Assembly: GCF_000143965.1 (NCBI RefSeq)
Contig: NC_014365.1
Coordinates: 895,501 to 959,500, forward strand
DNA: 64,000 nt
Direction of reading: 5' to 3'
Source: Desulfarculus baarsii DSM 2075
GTDB taxonomy: Bacteria; Desulfobacterota; Desulfarculia; Desulfarculales; Desulfarculaceae
The notes under the pieces were generated by a model, which had not been told where the DNA came from, did no database searches, and worked only from the letters and a program-made list of their open reading frames with translations. Positions 43,332-52,761 of this stretch are shown piece by piece. Position numbers and translations under genes: made by a program. Within the stretch, counting starts at the first letter, position 1; the number at the start of each line of letters is the position of its first letter.

Positions 43332-45740
43332 ATGCTGGTTCCACTGAAGTGGCTGCGCCAGTTTGTCGACTACAATGTCGCCGACCAGGATCTGGCCGAT
43401 CTGCTTAGCCTTTCCGGCCTGGAGGTCGAGGGGCTGCAACGGCGGCATCAGGGCCTGGAACTGGTGCTGGCGGCCAAGGTTCTGCGTGTCGAGCCCCATC
43501 CCAACGCCGATCGCCTGCATCTGGTAACGGTCGATGATGGCCGGGCCGAGCATGTGGTGGTCTGTGGCGCGCCGGGCGTGGCCCCGGGGCAGATCGTGCC
43601 GCTGGCCCTGGAGGGCGCGGTGCTGGGCGAACTGACCATCAAGCGGGCCAGGATTCGCGGCGTGGAGAGCCGGGGCATGCTCTGCTCCGAGCGCGACCTG
43701 GGCCTGAGTGACGACCACGGCGGGCTGCTGAACCTGGATCCGACCACCCCCTTGGGCGCGCCCCTGACCGAGGCCTTGGGCCTGGAGACGGCGGTGATGG
43801 AGATCTCCATCACGCCCAACCGTGGCGACGCCTTGGGCGTTCTGGGCGTGGCCCGCGAGGTCGGGGCGCTGTTGAATCTGCCGGTGCGCGACATCGACTG
43901 CGCGCCCCCGGAGGACGACCAGCCCGTGGCCGCCCTGGCCAGCGTGGAGATTCAGGCCCCCGACGCCTGCCGCCGCTACGTGGCCCGCATGGTGCGTGGC
44001 GCGGTCGTGGGCCCCTCGCCGCTGTGGCTGCGCGACCGCCTGGCCGCCTGCGGCGTGCGGCCCATCAACAACCTCGTCGACGTGACCAACTACGTGATGA
44101 TGGAGCGCGGCCAGCCCCTGCACGCCTTTGACCACGCCCGCCTGGCCGGCGGGCGCATCGTGGTGCGCCGGGCCGTTGCCGACGAGCCCTTCACCACCCT
44201 CGACGGCCAGCAGCGCAAGCTGCAAGAGGGCATGCTGCTGATCTGCGACGCCGAAAAGCCCGTGGCCCTGGCCGGCGTGATGGGCGGGCAAAACAGCGAG
44301 ATCGAGGCCCACACCAGCGACGTGCTCATCGAGAGCGCCTTTTTCGAGCCCGGCGGCATCCGTCGCACGGCCAAGGCCCTGGGCATGGGTAGCGAGTCAT
44401 CCTACCGTTTCGAGCGGGGCGTCGATCTGGAAGGCTGCGCCAAGGCCGCCGACCGGGCGGCCCAACTCATGGCGATGCTGTCCGGCGGGCGGGTCTGCGC
44501 CGGCCGCGTTGACGCCTATCCCCGGCCTTATCAGGCCCCGGCCATCGCCGTCAGCGCCGCGCGGACCTCGGCCCTGCTGGGCCTGCCCCTGGACGTGGCG
44601 GCGATCAAGCGGCCTTTGGAGGCCCTGGGCCTGAGCGTGGAGGCCGTCGGCGACGACAGCCTGACCGCCTGGCCGCCGGCGGCGCGCACCGACCTGGAGC
44701 GGCCGGTGGACCTGATCGAGGAAGTGGCGCGGATCATCGGCTACGACAAAATCCCCGTCAGCACGCCCTGCGGCGTCATCGGCGGCAAGCCGCGGGCCAG
44801 GGAGCAACTCGTCCGTGAACGCCTGCGCGATCTCATGACCGCCCAGGGCTTCGACGAGGCCATCAATTATTCCTTTGGCCACCCCGATTGGCCCGACAAA
44901 CTGCGCCTGGCCGCCGACGATCCCCGGCGCGGCGCGGTGGCCATGCAAAACCCCCTGGCCGAGGATCAGTCGGCCCTGCGCACCAGCCTGCTGCCCGGCT
45001 TGCTGGGCTGCGTGCGGCGCAACCTGGGCCACCGCGTGGCCGACGTGGCCCTGTTCGAGGTGGGCAAGACCTTCATCGCCCGTCCCGACAATCCCCAGCC
45101 CCACGAGTCCATGCGCCTTGGCGCGGTGCTCTGCGGCCTGGCCCAGCCGGTTTCGTGGTTCGCCGGCGAGGCCGAAGTGAGCTTCGCCCACATCCGTGGC
45201 GCGGTGGAATACCTGGCCGAGGCCATGGGCCTGGCTGATCCGCGCTTGGCCCAGGAAGGCCCGCGGCCGCCCTATCTGGAGGCCGGCCAGTGGCTGGCGG
45301 TGTTGGTGGGCCAACGGCGGCTGGGCGAGATCGGCCTGGTCGCGGCCCAGGTCGCCGCCGACTTCGAAGTCAAAAAACCGGTCTACTACCTGGACCTGGA
45401 CGTGGATTTGCTGGTACAACTAACTCCAGAGCGCGGTCAATTCCGCCATCTGCCCCGCTTCCCCGAGGTCATGCGCGACGTGGCCCTGGTGGTCGACGAG
45501 GCGGTGGCCGCGGGCGAGGTGTTGGCCGAGGCCAGGGCCTGGGGCGGCAAACTGCTGCGCGAGGCGCGCCTGTTCGACGTCTACAAGGGCAAGCCTCTGG
45601 ATAAGCGGCAAAAATCCCTGGGCCTGCGCCTGACCTACCGCGCCGACGACCGCACGCTGACCGAAGAAGAAATAGTGCCCGATTTCGAGGCCATGGTGGG
45701 CAGGCTCGTGGAGCGCTTCAAGGCGGCCCTGCGCGCCTAG
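43332..45740 (+). CDS. pheT: phenylalanyl-tRNA synthetase beta subunit
   Basis: 802 aa from ATG 43332, 12 bases after pheS, with GAGGGG upstream; the in-frame TTG 43326 overlaps this site. Domains: EMAP-like tRNA-binding (about 40-150, VLRVEPHPNADRLHLVTVDD), B3/B4 editing (about 200-400, NNLVDVTNYVMMERGQPLHA), B5, a degenerate class II core (about 480-690) and FDX-ACB C-terminal (about 705-800, FPEVMRDVALVVDEAV). Editing residues are in the usual region but not checked singly. It is followed by merR after 30 bases. Confidence 0.97.
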   Translation: MLVPLKWLRQFVDYNVADQDLADLLSLSGLEVEGLQRRHQGLELVLAAKVLRVEPHPNADRLHLVTVDDGRAEHVVVCGAPGVAPGQIVPLALEGAVLGELTIKRARIRGVESRGMLCSERDLGLSDDHGGLLNLDPTTPLGAPLTEALGLETAVMEISITPNRGDALGVLGVAREVGALLNLPVRDIDCAPPEDDQPVAALASVEIQAPDACRRYVARMVRGAVVGPSPLWLRDRLAACGVRPINNLVDVTNYVMMERGQPLHAFDHARLAGGRIVVRRAVADEPFTTLDGQQRKLQEGMLLICDAEKPVALAGVMGGQNSEIEAHTSDVLIESAFFEPGGIRRTAKALGMGSESSYRFERGVDLEGCAKAADRAAQLMAMLSGGRVCAGRVDAYPRPYQAPAIAVSAARTSALLGLPLDVAAIKRPLEALGLSVEAVGDDSLTAWPPAARTDLERPVDLIEEVARIIGYDKIPVSTPCGVIGGKPRAREQLVRERLRDLMTAQGFDEAINYSFGHPDWPDKLRLAADDPRRGAVAMQNPLAEDQSALRTSLLPGLLGCVRRNLGHRVADVALFEVGKTFIARPDNPQPHESMRLGAVLCGLAQPVSWFAGEAEVSFAHIRGAVEYLAEAMGLADPRLAQEGPRPPYLEAGQWLAVLVGQRRLGEIGLVAAQVAADFEVKKPVYYLDLDVDLLVQLTPERGQFRHLPRFPEVMRDVALVVDEAVAAGEVLAEARAWGGKLLREARLFDVYKGKPLDKRQKSLGLRLTYRADDRTLTEEEIVPDFEAMVGRLVERFKAALRA

Positions 45741-45770
45741 GCGATATTATTTCCGGGAAGGGGCGCGATT

Positions 45771-46148
45771 ATGGCCAAGGGCGACATCCCGGACAAGCCC
45801 TATTATCGCATCGGCGAGATCGCCCGCATCCTGGGCATCGAGACCCACGTGCTGCGTTACTGGGAGAGCGAGTTTCCCCAGCTAAGGCCCGTGCGCGCCG
45901 CCAGCAAGCAGCGGCTCTACCGCCGCGAAGACCTGGGCACGCTCTTTTGCATCAAAGGCCTCCTGCACGATCAACGCTACACCATCGCCGGCGCGCGCCA
46001 GCGCCTCGACGAACTGGCCGCCGCCGAACGCCAGACCCAGGCCACGCCCGCGCCGGAGCAACCCGCCCAGCCAACCGCCGAGGACGCCGCCGACGTGCGC
46101 GGCCAGGTGCTGGCTGAACTCAAAGACATCTTGAGACTGTTGTCCTAG
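45771..46148 (+). CDS. MerR-family transcriptional regulator
   Basis: 125 aa. YRIGEIARILGIETHVLRYW is the MerR winged HTH, then FPQLRPVRAASKQRLYRRED and the wing/second helix; the C-terminal tail (ERQTQATPAPEQPAQPTAED) is Pro/Ala-rich, ending in a short helix, and carries no Cys metal motif. The place behind pheT is common in Desulfobacterota and other bacteria, where the target is unknown. Co-transcription with pheT is likely. Confidence 0.9.
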   Translation: MAKGDIPDKPYYRIGEIARILGIETHVLRYWESEFPQLRPVRAASKQRLYRREDLGTLFCIKGLLHDQRYTIAGARQRLDELAAAERQTQATPAPEQPAQPTAEDAADVRGQVLAELKDILRLLS

Positions 46149-46197
46149 GCTTCGCATGAAGCTCGCGTGGCCGGGGCTGGCCGTGCTTTGGGCGGCG

Positions 46198-46534
46198 TCA
46201 ATCCGCTTTCGCGAGCATCGACGCCACGACCGCTCCCAGACCGGGCAGGTCGTGTCGGCAAATATCCCAAACGGTCGACTGGTTCACTCCCAGATAATCA
46301 TGCGCCAACAGATTGCGGAATCCGCTAATGGCTCGCCAGGGAACATCTGGATATTTCGCTTTGAGCTCCTCTGGCAGCCGCTGGGTGGACTCGGCAAGCG
46401 TCTGCAAATTGCGAAGGACGGCGTCTTGCGTCTTGGTGTCCGACAAAAAGAACTCTTTTCCTGGGGCCGTGTACGCCTCCACCCCTTCGGATGCACTCTT
46501 GGATGTGCAGGATATAGAGCCTTGTGTCCTTCAA
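46198..46534 (-). pseudogene. HepT-like (DUF86) HEPN toxin, one-base frameshift
   Basis: Two reading frames together form a complete HepT-like protein of about 111 aa. The first (TTG 46534) reads MKDTRLYILHIQECIRR; the second gives VEAYTAPGKEFFLSD and on to the RX4H catalytic motif RNLLAHDY. They join across a run of four C on the plus strand (46482-46485). Removing one C restores a continuous frame, consistent with a +1 insertion. HepT is an RNase of the HEPN family. The TTG overlaps the mntA-like stop (TTGA), so the pair is coupled. The frameshift may be real inactivation, sequencing error or recoding. Confidence 0.75.
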
Positions 46535-46848
46535 AGCGGGATCGCCTCCGCGATAATCCGGTCCTTGATGAGCCAGTGAAGCCCCTCTGGCTCCACCACA
46601 TCCACCTGTCGGCCCAGCAGCTCTTCAAGATCGGCAATAAGGCCGCCGGGGAAAAAAGGAGAGCGTCGTTGGCCCGCCTCCACCAGGAAATCCACGTCAC
46701 TTTGGGCTGACGCCCGTCCCCTGGCGAAGGATCCGAAAACTCGGATGCTGCGAACGCCATGCCGGGCGGCAATATCCAGAATCTCCGCCCGTTTGCTCAG
46801 CAACTGTTCGTCCATGGGTTTGGCCTGTCCAAACTTGGCTTTAAACAT
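46531..46848 (-). CDS. MntA-like nucleotidyltransferase antitoxin
   Basis: 105 aa from ATG 46848 (ATG 46815 possible). VRSIRVFGSFARGRASAQSD then VDFLVEAGQ is the MNT signature GSxARGxxxxxSDxDxLV with the metal Asp pair. MntA antitoxins are adenylyltransferases that polyAMPylate HepT near its RNase motif and neutralise it. The downstream hepT gene overlaps by 4 bases. A promoter lies right upstream in an AT-rich segment, unlike neighbours, indicating acquired DNA. Confidence 0.85.
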   Translation of the reverse strand: MFKAKFGQAKPMDEQLLSKRAEILDIAARHGVRSIRVFGSFARGRASAQSDVDFLVEAGQRRSPFFPGGLIADLEELLGRQVDVVEPEGLHWLIKDRIIAEAIPL

Positions 46849-46857
46849 ACTTATTTA

Positions 46858-46887
46858 ATTTTAGCCATTGAACGGACCGCCTTGCAA
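46858..46887 (-). promoter_or_regulatory. promoter of mntA-hepT
   Basis: On the minus strand TTGCAA (46887-46882) and TAAAAT (46863-46858) with an 18-base spacer. -10 ends 9 bases from the mntA ATG, so the leader would be nearly absent. Confidence 0.5.
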
Positions 46888-46908
46888 CGGCTTACCCCTT
46901 TGGTTGTC

Positions 46909-47628
46909 CTAAACCTTGCCGGCCGCGTCAAGGGGCTTGAGGGCGTAGAGGATCACCTCCACCGGACCGGCCTCGCCGTTGATGAGGCGGCGCGTGCCCT
47001 TGATGCGAAAGCGCTCCTTGGCCAGATTGAAAAAGGCCGGCACAAAGGGTCGCGCCTCGTGGCCGAGGAAGATCACGCCGTCGGGCGCGGTTACGCTGGC
47101 CAGGAAATCCACCAGAATGGGATAAATCTTGGGCTGATAGACGATCTCGGCGCCGTAGATCGTCCGAAAACGGCCCAGATCGGCCGGCGGGGCGGCCCAG
47201 TCCAGGGCCATCACCCGCGCCCGGCCCTCCAGGCCGTTGGCCTCAACCGCCGCCTGGGCAAACTCCAGGGCGTCGGGCTCCAGGTCGGTGATCAGCGCCT
47301 GGCGGCCCAGGGCCGCGGCCACCAGGCCCGGCAGGCCCAGGCCGGCCCCCAATTCCAGGATCGGACCGTCGTCGGTTGGCGGCGCCTTGGCCACCATGCT
47401 GGCCAGGACCATGGCCGCCGGCCAGAGGGTGGTCCAGAAGGGCAGGGTGTCGATTTCGTCGCCGCCGGCGGCCAGTCGTTGGTTGATGTAGGCCAGCGGG
47501 TCGCGGTGTTCGGGCAGGATCAGGCTGACCTCGCCGATGCTCACCGGGTTCCAGACCAAATCAAAACGCTGTTCTATCCTCTGCCTGGCCCCGGCCGAGC
47601 CGGGAGCGGCGTTGTGTTCGTTTGTCAT
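46909..47628 (-). CDS. class I SAM-dependent methyltransferase (protein-lysine methyltransferase-like)
   Basis: 239 aa. Motif I ILELGAGLGLPGLVAAALG (about residues 90-108), ITDLEPDALEFAQ (SAM acidic residue), and MALDWAAPP are clear; GAEIVYQPKIYPILVDFL follows. The fold and the PFWTTLWPAAMVLA segment resemble the METTL16/20-type and EEF1A/ETFB lysine methyltransferase group. A substrate is not known. It overlaps the BrkB-like gene by 4 bases (ATGA), so the two are coupled. Confidence 0.85.
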   Translation of the reverse strand: MTNEHNAAPGSAGARQRIEQRFDLVWNPVSIGEVSLILPEHRDPLAYINQRLAAGGDEIDTLPFWTTLWPAAMVLASMVAKAPPTDDGPILELGAGLGLPGLVAAALGRQALITDLEPDALEFAQAAVEANGLEGRARVMALDWAAPPADLGRFRTIYGAEIVYQPKIYPILVDFLASVTAPDGVIFLGHEARPFVPAFFNLAKERFRIKGTRRLINGEAGPVEVILYALKPLDAAGKV

Positions 47629-48980
47629 GATGTTTTTGTGGCGTCCGTGTCGGTGAGGGGTGTTTGGTTCCGCCGCACCAGCTCCAGCAGGCTGACGCGC
47701 CCCAGGGCCTCGGCCTGGGTGTTTTCCATCTGGCCCAGCAGCCGGGCCATGGCTTGGTCGTTCAGGCAGGCCGACGCCCCCTGGCGCGGGCCCGCGCCCA
47801 CGGCCTGGACCAACTCCAAGGCGCTGATGTTGCTCAGGTCACGCAGCGGCATGACCAAGCCGTCCTGATCGGGCGGGGCGATCAGCCCGGCCTGGCTCAG
47901 GCGCTGGGCGGCGGCGGCGGCCTGGTCCGGGGCCACGCCCAGCAGGGCGGCCAGGCGGACAAGGGGCAGGGGCTTCAGGCCCTGATGAAAACGATGGGCC
48001 ACGATCATCATCAGATCCAGGCCCAGGGTCTGGCGTCTGGCCGGCGACAGCGGCGGCAGCAGGGCCCGGGGCAGCATGTCGTTGCGGCAGAGGTAGTCGG
48101 CGTGGGCCAGCTCCGCGCCGTAGAGCACCACCGTCCAGCTCACCTGCAACCAGACCAAAAACAGCGGCAACGTGGCGAAACCGCCGTATATGGCGTTGTA
48201 GCGGGCCACGCCGATCTGAAACTGCAGATAGGCGTGTTGCACGCCCCACCACAGCCCGGCCGTGACCACCCCGGCGATGACCGCCGAGACGAAAGGCACC
48301 CTGGTGTTGGGCAAAAACATGTACATGAACACGAAGGCCACGGCCAGCATCAGCACCGGGCCCAGTTGCAGGCCCATGGCCGCCACCTCGCCGATGAGGG
48401 CCTGGCCCATCAGCCACTGGACGAAACCGTGGGCGGCCATGCCGGCCCAGATGCCCGTGCCGGCCACGATCAAAAGCGGGCAGATGATCAGCACCGAGAG
48501 GTAGTCGGTGAACTTGCGGAACAGCGAGCGGGTCTCCTTGACCTCCCAGATGCGGTTGAAGGCGTCCTCGGCGTTGGAAAGGGCCAGCACCAGCGAGACG
48601 ATCAGCGCGGCCAGGCCCATCACGCCCAGGGCGCCCATGTTGGTGCGCTCGACGTATTGCAGGATGTATTCCATCACCTGGTGCTGGCTGGCGGTGAACT
48701 CGTTGAACAGCGCCGCGCGCATGGCGTCGGCAAAGCCCAGGCCCTTGGCCAGCGAAAAGCTGATGGCCAGGGCCGGCACCAGGCCCAGCAGGGTAATGAA
48801 GGTCAAGGCGCTGGCCTGGAAGGCCAGGCGGCGGCCGAAAAAGTTGCGCACCGACAGATAGGCCACCTGGAGGGCCAACAGCGCCGCCCGGCCCGGGCCG
48901 CCGGCGGGGCGATCGGGCCGCCAGAGCCAGCCCAGGGCGAGGCGGTCGAGTTTATCGAGCCAGTCCAGGTCTTGGGTCAT
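47625..48980 (-). CDS. YihY/BrkB-family inner-membrane protein with C-terminal winged helix
   Basis: 451 aa. Six to seven hydrophobic segments lie between about residues 55 and 315 (LTFITLLGLVPALAISFSLA, VMGLAALIVSLVLALS, LSVLIICPLLIVAGTGIW, VLMLAVAFVFMYMFLPNT, SAVIAGVVTAGLWWG, LPLFLVWLQVSWTVVLYGAE), the characteristic YihY/BrkB core. From about 345 a cytosolic domain with an HTH-like segment (LVRLAALLGVAPDQAAAAAQ) follows. The family was once called RNase BN; no nuclease activity is accepted and the role remains uncertain. It overlaps the methyltransferase gene. Confidence 0.88.
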   Translation of the reverse strand: MTQDLDWLDKLDRLALGWLWRPDRPAGGPGRAALLALQVAYLSVRNFFGRRLAFQASALTFITLLGLVPALAISFSLAKGLGFADAMRAALFNEFTASQHQVMEYILQYVERTNMGALGVMGLAALIVSLVLALSNAEDAFNRIWEVKETRSLFRKFTDYLSVLIICPLLIVAGTGIWAGMAAHGFVQWLMGQALIGEVAAMGLQLGPVLMLAVAFVFMYMFLPNTRVPFVSAVIAGVVTAGLWWGVQHAYLQFQIGVARYNAIYGGFATLPLFLVWLQVSWTVVLYGAELAHADYLCRNDMLPRALLPPLSPARRQTLGLDLMMIVAHRFHQGLKPLPLVRLAALLGVAPDQAAAAAQRLSQAGLIAPPDQDGLVMPLRDLSNISALELVQAVGAGPRQGASACLNDQAMARLLGQMENTQAEALGRVSLLELVRRNQTPLTDTDATKTS

Positions 48981-49017
48981 GGGGCCACGGTCCTCCGTGG
49001 TTTTGCGTGTGAAGGGC

Positions 49018-50742
49018 TCAATCCACGTACAAGCTTACGTGGCCGAAGGCGTCCACGTCAACCAGGCCCTGGTCGGTGAGCTTCAAGTGGGGGATGACCT
49101 CCAGGGCGGCGAAGGACAGGGCCATGAACGGGTCGCGGAAGCGACAAACCTGGGCCGCGGCCATGTTGAGTTCGCTGATTTCGGCGGCCACGTCCTCGTA
49201 GGGCGCATCGCTCATCAGCCCGGCCAGGGGCAGGGCCAACGTGGCCAACACGCGGCCGCCCTTGGCCACGGCCAGGCCGCCGCCCATGGCGGCCACGGCG
49301 CGGGCCGCCGCCAGCATGGAGGGCCTGTCGGCGCCAACCAGCACCAGGTTGTGGCTGTCGTGGGCCACGCTGCTGGCCAGCGCGCCGTCGATGATCCCCA
49401 GGCCGCGCATCAGGCCCACGCCCCGGCGGCCGCTGGCCTTGTGGCGCTCGATGATGAAAAGCAGGGCCAGGTCGCGCTCGGGGTCGGCCACCAACTGGCC
49501 GTCGCGCTGGGGCGTGGCCACGACGTTTTCGTCGGTGAGGATCTGGTTGGCGATCAGGGCCATCGCCCTGGCCCGCTTGCCGCCGGCCGGGGCGCGCAGC
49601 AGGTCTTCGTTCAGCGCGGGCAGGCGCATGGTCTGGCGGGCGGCGTCGCTGAAGGGCGTCTGGCAGGGGTGCAGGCAGCGACCGTTTTCGGCCACCAGTT
49701 TGCCGGCGCGCCAGACCTTGGTCACCTGAAAATCGCGCAGATCCTGCAGGGCCACCATATCGGCCACGTAGCCGGGGGCGATGGCCCCGCGCCGGCTCAG
49801 GCCAAAGCGCCGCGCCGGGTTGAGGCTGACCAGCCTGATGGCCGTGGGCGCGTCCAGGCCGTTGTCCACGGCCAGGCGCAAAAGGTCGTCCAGGTGGCCG
49901 CGCTGGGCGATGGTGTCGGCCTGGCGGTCGTCGCAGACGAGCAGGCAGCGGCGCTCGGTCCGGGGCGTGACCAGGGGCAGGAGGTCGAGCATGTTGTGGG
50001 CGTGGGTGCCCTGGCGGATCATGATCCACATGCCCTTGGCCAGCTTTTCCTCGGCCTCGGCCAGGGATGTGCACTCGTGGTCGGAGTCGGCCCCGGCCAG
50101 CAGGTAGGCGTTGAGGCCCTTGCCGCCCAGCAGCGGCGCGTGGCCGTCGATGGGCCGGCCGCGAAAGGCCTCCAGCTTGGCCAGGATATCGGGAAAGCCG
50201 GCCACCGTGCCGGGAAAGTTCATCAACTCGGCCATGCCCAGCACCCGGGGGTGGCGGGCCAGCAACGACATCTCGGCCGCGCCCAGCACGGCCCCCGAGT
50301 CTTGCAGGGGGCTGGCCGGCACGCACGAGGAAGCGTTGAAGAAAAACGTGACCGGCAGATCCTCGGAGGCGTCGATCATGGCCGAAAAGCCCTCGACGCC
50401 CATGACGTTGGCGATCTCGTGGGGGTCGGCCACCACGGCCGAGGTGCCCAGCGGGCAGACGGCGCGGGCGAATTGGGCCGGGCTGAGGAACGATGATTCG
50501 ACGTGCAAATGGCCGTCGATGAAGCCCGGCGACAGGTAGGCCCCGTCCAGGTCGATGCGCTCGATGCCCTCGTAGCCCTCGCCCAGGCCGACCACCACGC
50601 CGTCGTCGACGGCCACGGCGGTTTGCTCCACCTGGCCGCTGAAGACGTTGACCAGGCGGCAGTTTTCCAGCAGTAGCTGGGCCGGCCGGTCGCCCCTGGC
50701 GGCCTCGAGCAGATGGGCCATGCGCCCTTGCCAGTCGCTCAT
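49018..50742 (-). CDS. ade: adenine deaminase
   Basis: 574 aa, a metal-dependent amidohydrolase converting adenine to hypoxanthine. FIDGHLHVESSFLSP has the metal-binding HxH, VVADPHEIANVMG follows, and SSCVPASPLQDSG, IDGHAPLLGG and SDHECTSLAEAEEKL match Ade (YerA/AdeC) sequences. The C-terminal part (VAHDSHNLVLVGAD and VAKGGRVLATLALPLAG) is the family-specific second domain. It is divergent from tamA. Purine salvage is independent of the neighbours. Confidence 0.95.
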   Translation of the reverse strand: MSDWQGRMAHLLEAARGDRPAQLLLENCRLVNVFSGQVEQTAVAVDDGVVVGLGEGYEGIERIDLDGAYLSPGFIDGHLHVESSFLSPAQFARAVCPLGTSAVVADPHEIANVMGVEGFSAMIDASEDLPVTFFFNASSCVPASPLQDSGAVLGAAEMSLLARHPRVLGMAELMNFPGTVAGFPDILAKLEAFRGRPIDGHAPLLGGKGLNAYLLAGADSDHECTSLAEAEEKLAKGMWIMIRQGTHAHNMLDLLPLVTPRTERRCLLVCDDRQADTIAQRGHLDDLLRLAVDNGLDAPTAIRLVSLNPARRFGLSRRGAIAPGYVADMVALQDLRDFQVTKVWRAGKLVAENGRCLHPCQTPFSDAARQTMRLPALNEDLLRAPAGGKRARAMALIANQILTDENVVATPQRDGQLVADPERDLALLFIIERHKASGRRGVGLMRGLGIIDGALASSVAHDSHNLVLVGADRPSMLAAARAVAAMGGGLAVAKGGRVLATLALPLAGLMSDAPYEDVAAEISELNMAAAQVCRFRDPFMALSFAALEVIPHLKLTDQGLVDVDAFGHVSLYVD

Positions 50743-50844
50743 AGTGGTTTCTCCCGGCGGCGGGGCCGGCCGTGCGTGACGAAAAATCCTTTGGCCGCCC
50801 GGGGCGGTTGTGGCCAGGGGCGTGATACAATATCATGCAATGCC

Positions 50845-52761
50845 ATGATCAAGCTTTTTTACAGAATAATGATCATTTGCGCAATAAGCGCTTTGTGTTG
50901 GCCGGGCCCCGGCCAAGCCCTGGAGCGGCCGGGCCTGGTGGGGAAGGCCCTGGAGGCCCCGCGCGCCATTGGCCAGGCCCTGGAAACGGCCGTGGGCGCG
51001 CGCGACGACCAGGGCGGCCCGCCGCTGATCACGGCGGTGGACCTGACCGGCGTGGACAACGCGCCCAAGGACACGTTGCTAGGCATGTTGGAGGCCGCGC
51101 CGCGCGTGGAGCCTGGCGCGGAAAAAGCCAAGCGTTACGACCCGTTGATGGCCCAGCGCGACATCAGGCGCATTCAGCGGGCCTACGAGGCCCATGGCTA
51201 TTTCAACGTCCAGGTCAAGGCGCGTCTGGAGCCGGGGGCCTTGCCCGGCGTCACGCGGCTGATCTACGACGTCCACGAGAACTCTCCCGTTTTGATCGAC
51301 AAGATTCTGCTGACCTTGCCCGACGAGCCGGCCCAGCGGCGTTGGTCGCGGCGCTTGGTCAGGGTCAGCGGCCTGAAAGCCGGCGAGCGCTTTTCCCTGG
51401 CCGCCTACGAAAAAGCCAAGGGGGCCATCAAGGCCTACTTGGCCGAACGGGCCCACCCCAAGGCCAAGGTGCGGGGTCAGGCGCGCATCTACCCCGAGGA
51501 GCTGCGGGCCGAGGTGGCGCTGGAAATCGACCCCGGGGCCCAATACTTTTTCGGCCCGCCGGTGGTGGTGGGCAACAAGCGCATGAGCGAGCGCTACATC
51601 CTCTCGCGGCTGAAGTTCACCCCCGGCCAGCCCTTCAAGGCCAGCGTCCTGGAGGCCAGCCAACAGGAGCTTTTGAACAGCGGTTTTTTTGATTCGGCCG
51701 TCCTCAGCCCGGATTACCTGGCCCCGATTCAGGGCAAGCGCCTGCCCATCCAGGTCGTCGTGGACGAACGACCGGCCCACGGCGTGCAACTGGGCCTGGG
51801 TTGGGGCACCGAGGAGGGCGCGCGCCTGCGCCTGGACCAGACCAACCGCAACATTCTGGGGCTCAACGAAGAGATCAGCTTTCGCGGCAAGATCAGCGAG
51901 ATATACCAGGGCCTGGTGGCGGCCGTGCGTCTGCCCCAGACGCCCCTGGAACGCACCGAAACGCTGGTGCGCGTGGGCGTGGAGCAGCCCGACAACCAGG
52001 CCTACGAAAGCCGCAATCATTTTGCCATGCCGGTGCTGGAGACCCATCTGGACAAATACGCCAGGGCCTGGGTCGGCTATCTCTACGAACAATCGCGGAT
52101 GGTCAACCTCAAGGCGGCCGTGCCCGACAAGGCGTTCGAAAATCAGACTTTTTTGATTTCTTCGGTCAAGGCTGGCGTCAATTTCGACAGCCGGGACTCC
52201 CCGCTCAACCCCACCAGGGGCTCGCAGATCGCCCTGGAGGTGGAGTGGGCCACCAACGGCCTGGGCTCGGAACTGAGCTTTGTCCGGCCGCAGATCGAGG
52301 CCTCGCAGATCTTTGGCCTGCCGGGCTGGCGCGGCTGGTACGTGGCCTTGCGGGCCAAGGCCGGTTTCACCATCGGCTACGGGGACGACCAGCGCATCCC
52401 GCTGATCCGGCGGTTTTTTCCCGGCGGGCCAGACAGCGTGCGCGGCTACCCCTACCAATGTCTGGGCCCGCTGGACTCGGCCGGCAAGCCCCTGGGCGGC
52501 GAGGCCATGATCGTCGGCAACGCCGAACTGCGCTTTCCGCTGTGGCGCGAACTGGGCGGGGTGATCTTCCTCGACGCCGGCAACGCCTATGAATCCATCG
52601 ACACCGACATGGGCGCTCTACGCTATGCCGCCGGCCTGGGCCTGCGTTACAACACGCCGGTGGGCCCGGTGCGCGTGGACTGGGGCTATCAGCTAAACCC
52701 CGACCCCAACGCGCCCATCGACGACAACCAGTTCTATTTCAGCGTGGGGCAGGCCTTCTGA
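50845..52761 (+). CDS. tamA: TamA-like POTRA/Omp85 outer-membrane protein
   Basis: 638 aa from ATG 50845. The signal peptide is MIKLFYRIMIICAISALCW, then three POTRA-like domains (about 65-340; ITAVDLTGVDNAPKDTLLGM, ILSRLKFTPGQPFKASVL). The C-terminal Omp85 barrel (about 350-638) has the lid-lock loop FFPGGPDSVRGYPY (the R-G-F/Y motif) and ends QFYFSVGQAF. The longer frame starting at 50713 is discounted. It overlaps tamB by one base (TGATG). Together TamA-TamB inserts certain outer-membrane proteins or moves phospholipids. Confidence 0.9.
   Translation: MIKLFYRIMIICAISALCWPGPGQALERPGLVGKALEAPRAIGQALETAVGARDDQGGPPLITAVDLTGVDNAPKDTLLGMLEAAPRVEPGAEKAKRYDPLMAQRDIRRIQRAYEAHGYFNVQVKARLEPGALPGVTRLIYDVHENSPVLIDKILLTLPDEPAQRRWSRRLVRVSGLKAGERFSLAAYEKAKGAIKAYLAERAHPKAKVRGQARIYPEELRAEVALEIDPGAQYFFGPPVVVGNKRMSERYILSRLKFTPGQPFKASVLEASQQELLNSGFFDSAVLSPDYLAPIQGKRLPIQVVVDERPAHGVQLGLGWGTEEGARLRLDQTNRNILGLNEEISFRGKISEIYQGLVAAVRLPQTPLERTETLVRVGVEQPDNQAYESRNHFAMPVLETHLDKYARAWVGYLYEQSRMVNLKAAVPDKAFENQTFLISSVKAGVNFDSRDSPLNPTRGSQIALEVEWATNGLGSELSFVRPQIEASQIFGLPGWRGWYVALRAKAGFTIGYGDDQRIPLIRRFFPGGPDSVRGYPYQCLGPLDSAGKPLGGEAMIVGNAELRFPLWRELGGVIFLDAGNAYESIDTDMGALRYAAGLGLRYNTPVGPVRVDWGYQLNPDPNAPIDDNQFYFSVGQAF

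Noticed and set aside
42177-44312. 711-codon minus-strand open frame across rplT-pheS-pheT
   Set aside because: Antisense of three well-defined translation genes; no domain resemblance.
46284-46772. 162-codon minus-strand open frame through mntA and hepT region
   Set aside because: It uses neither gene's frame and shows no motif; both true partners are recognised in other frames.
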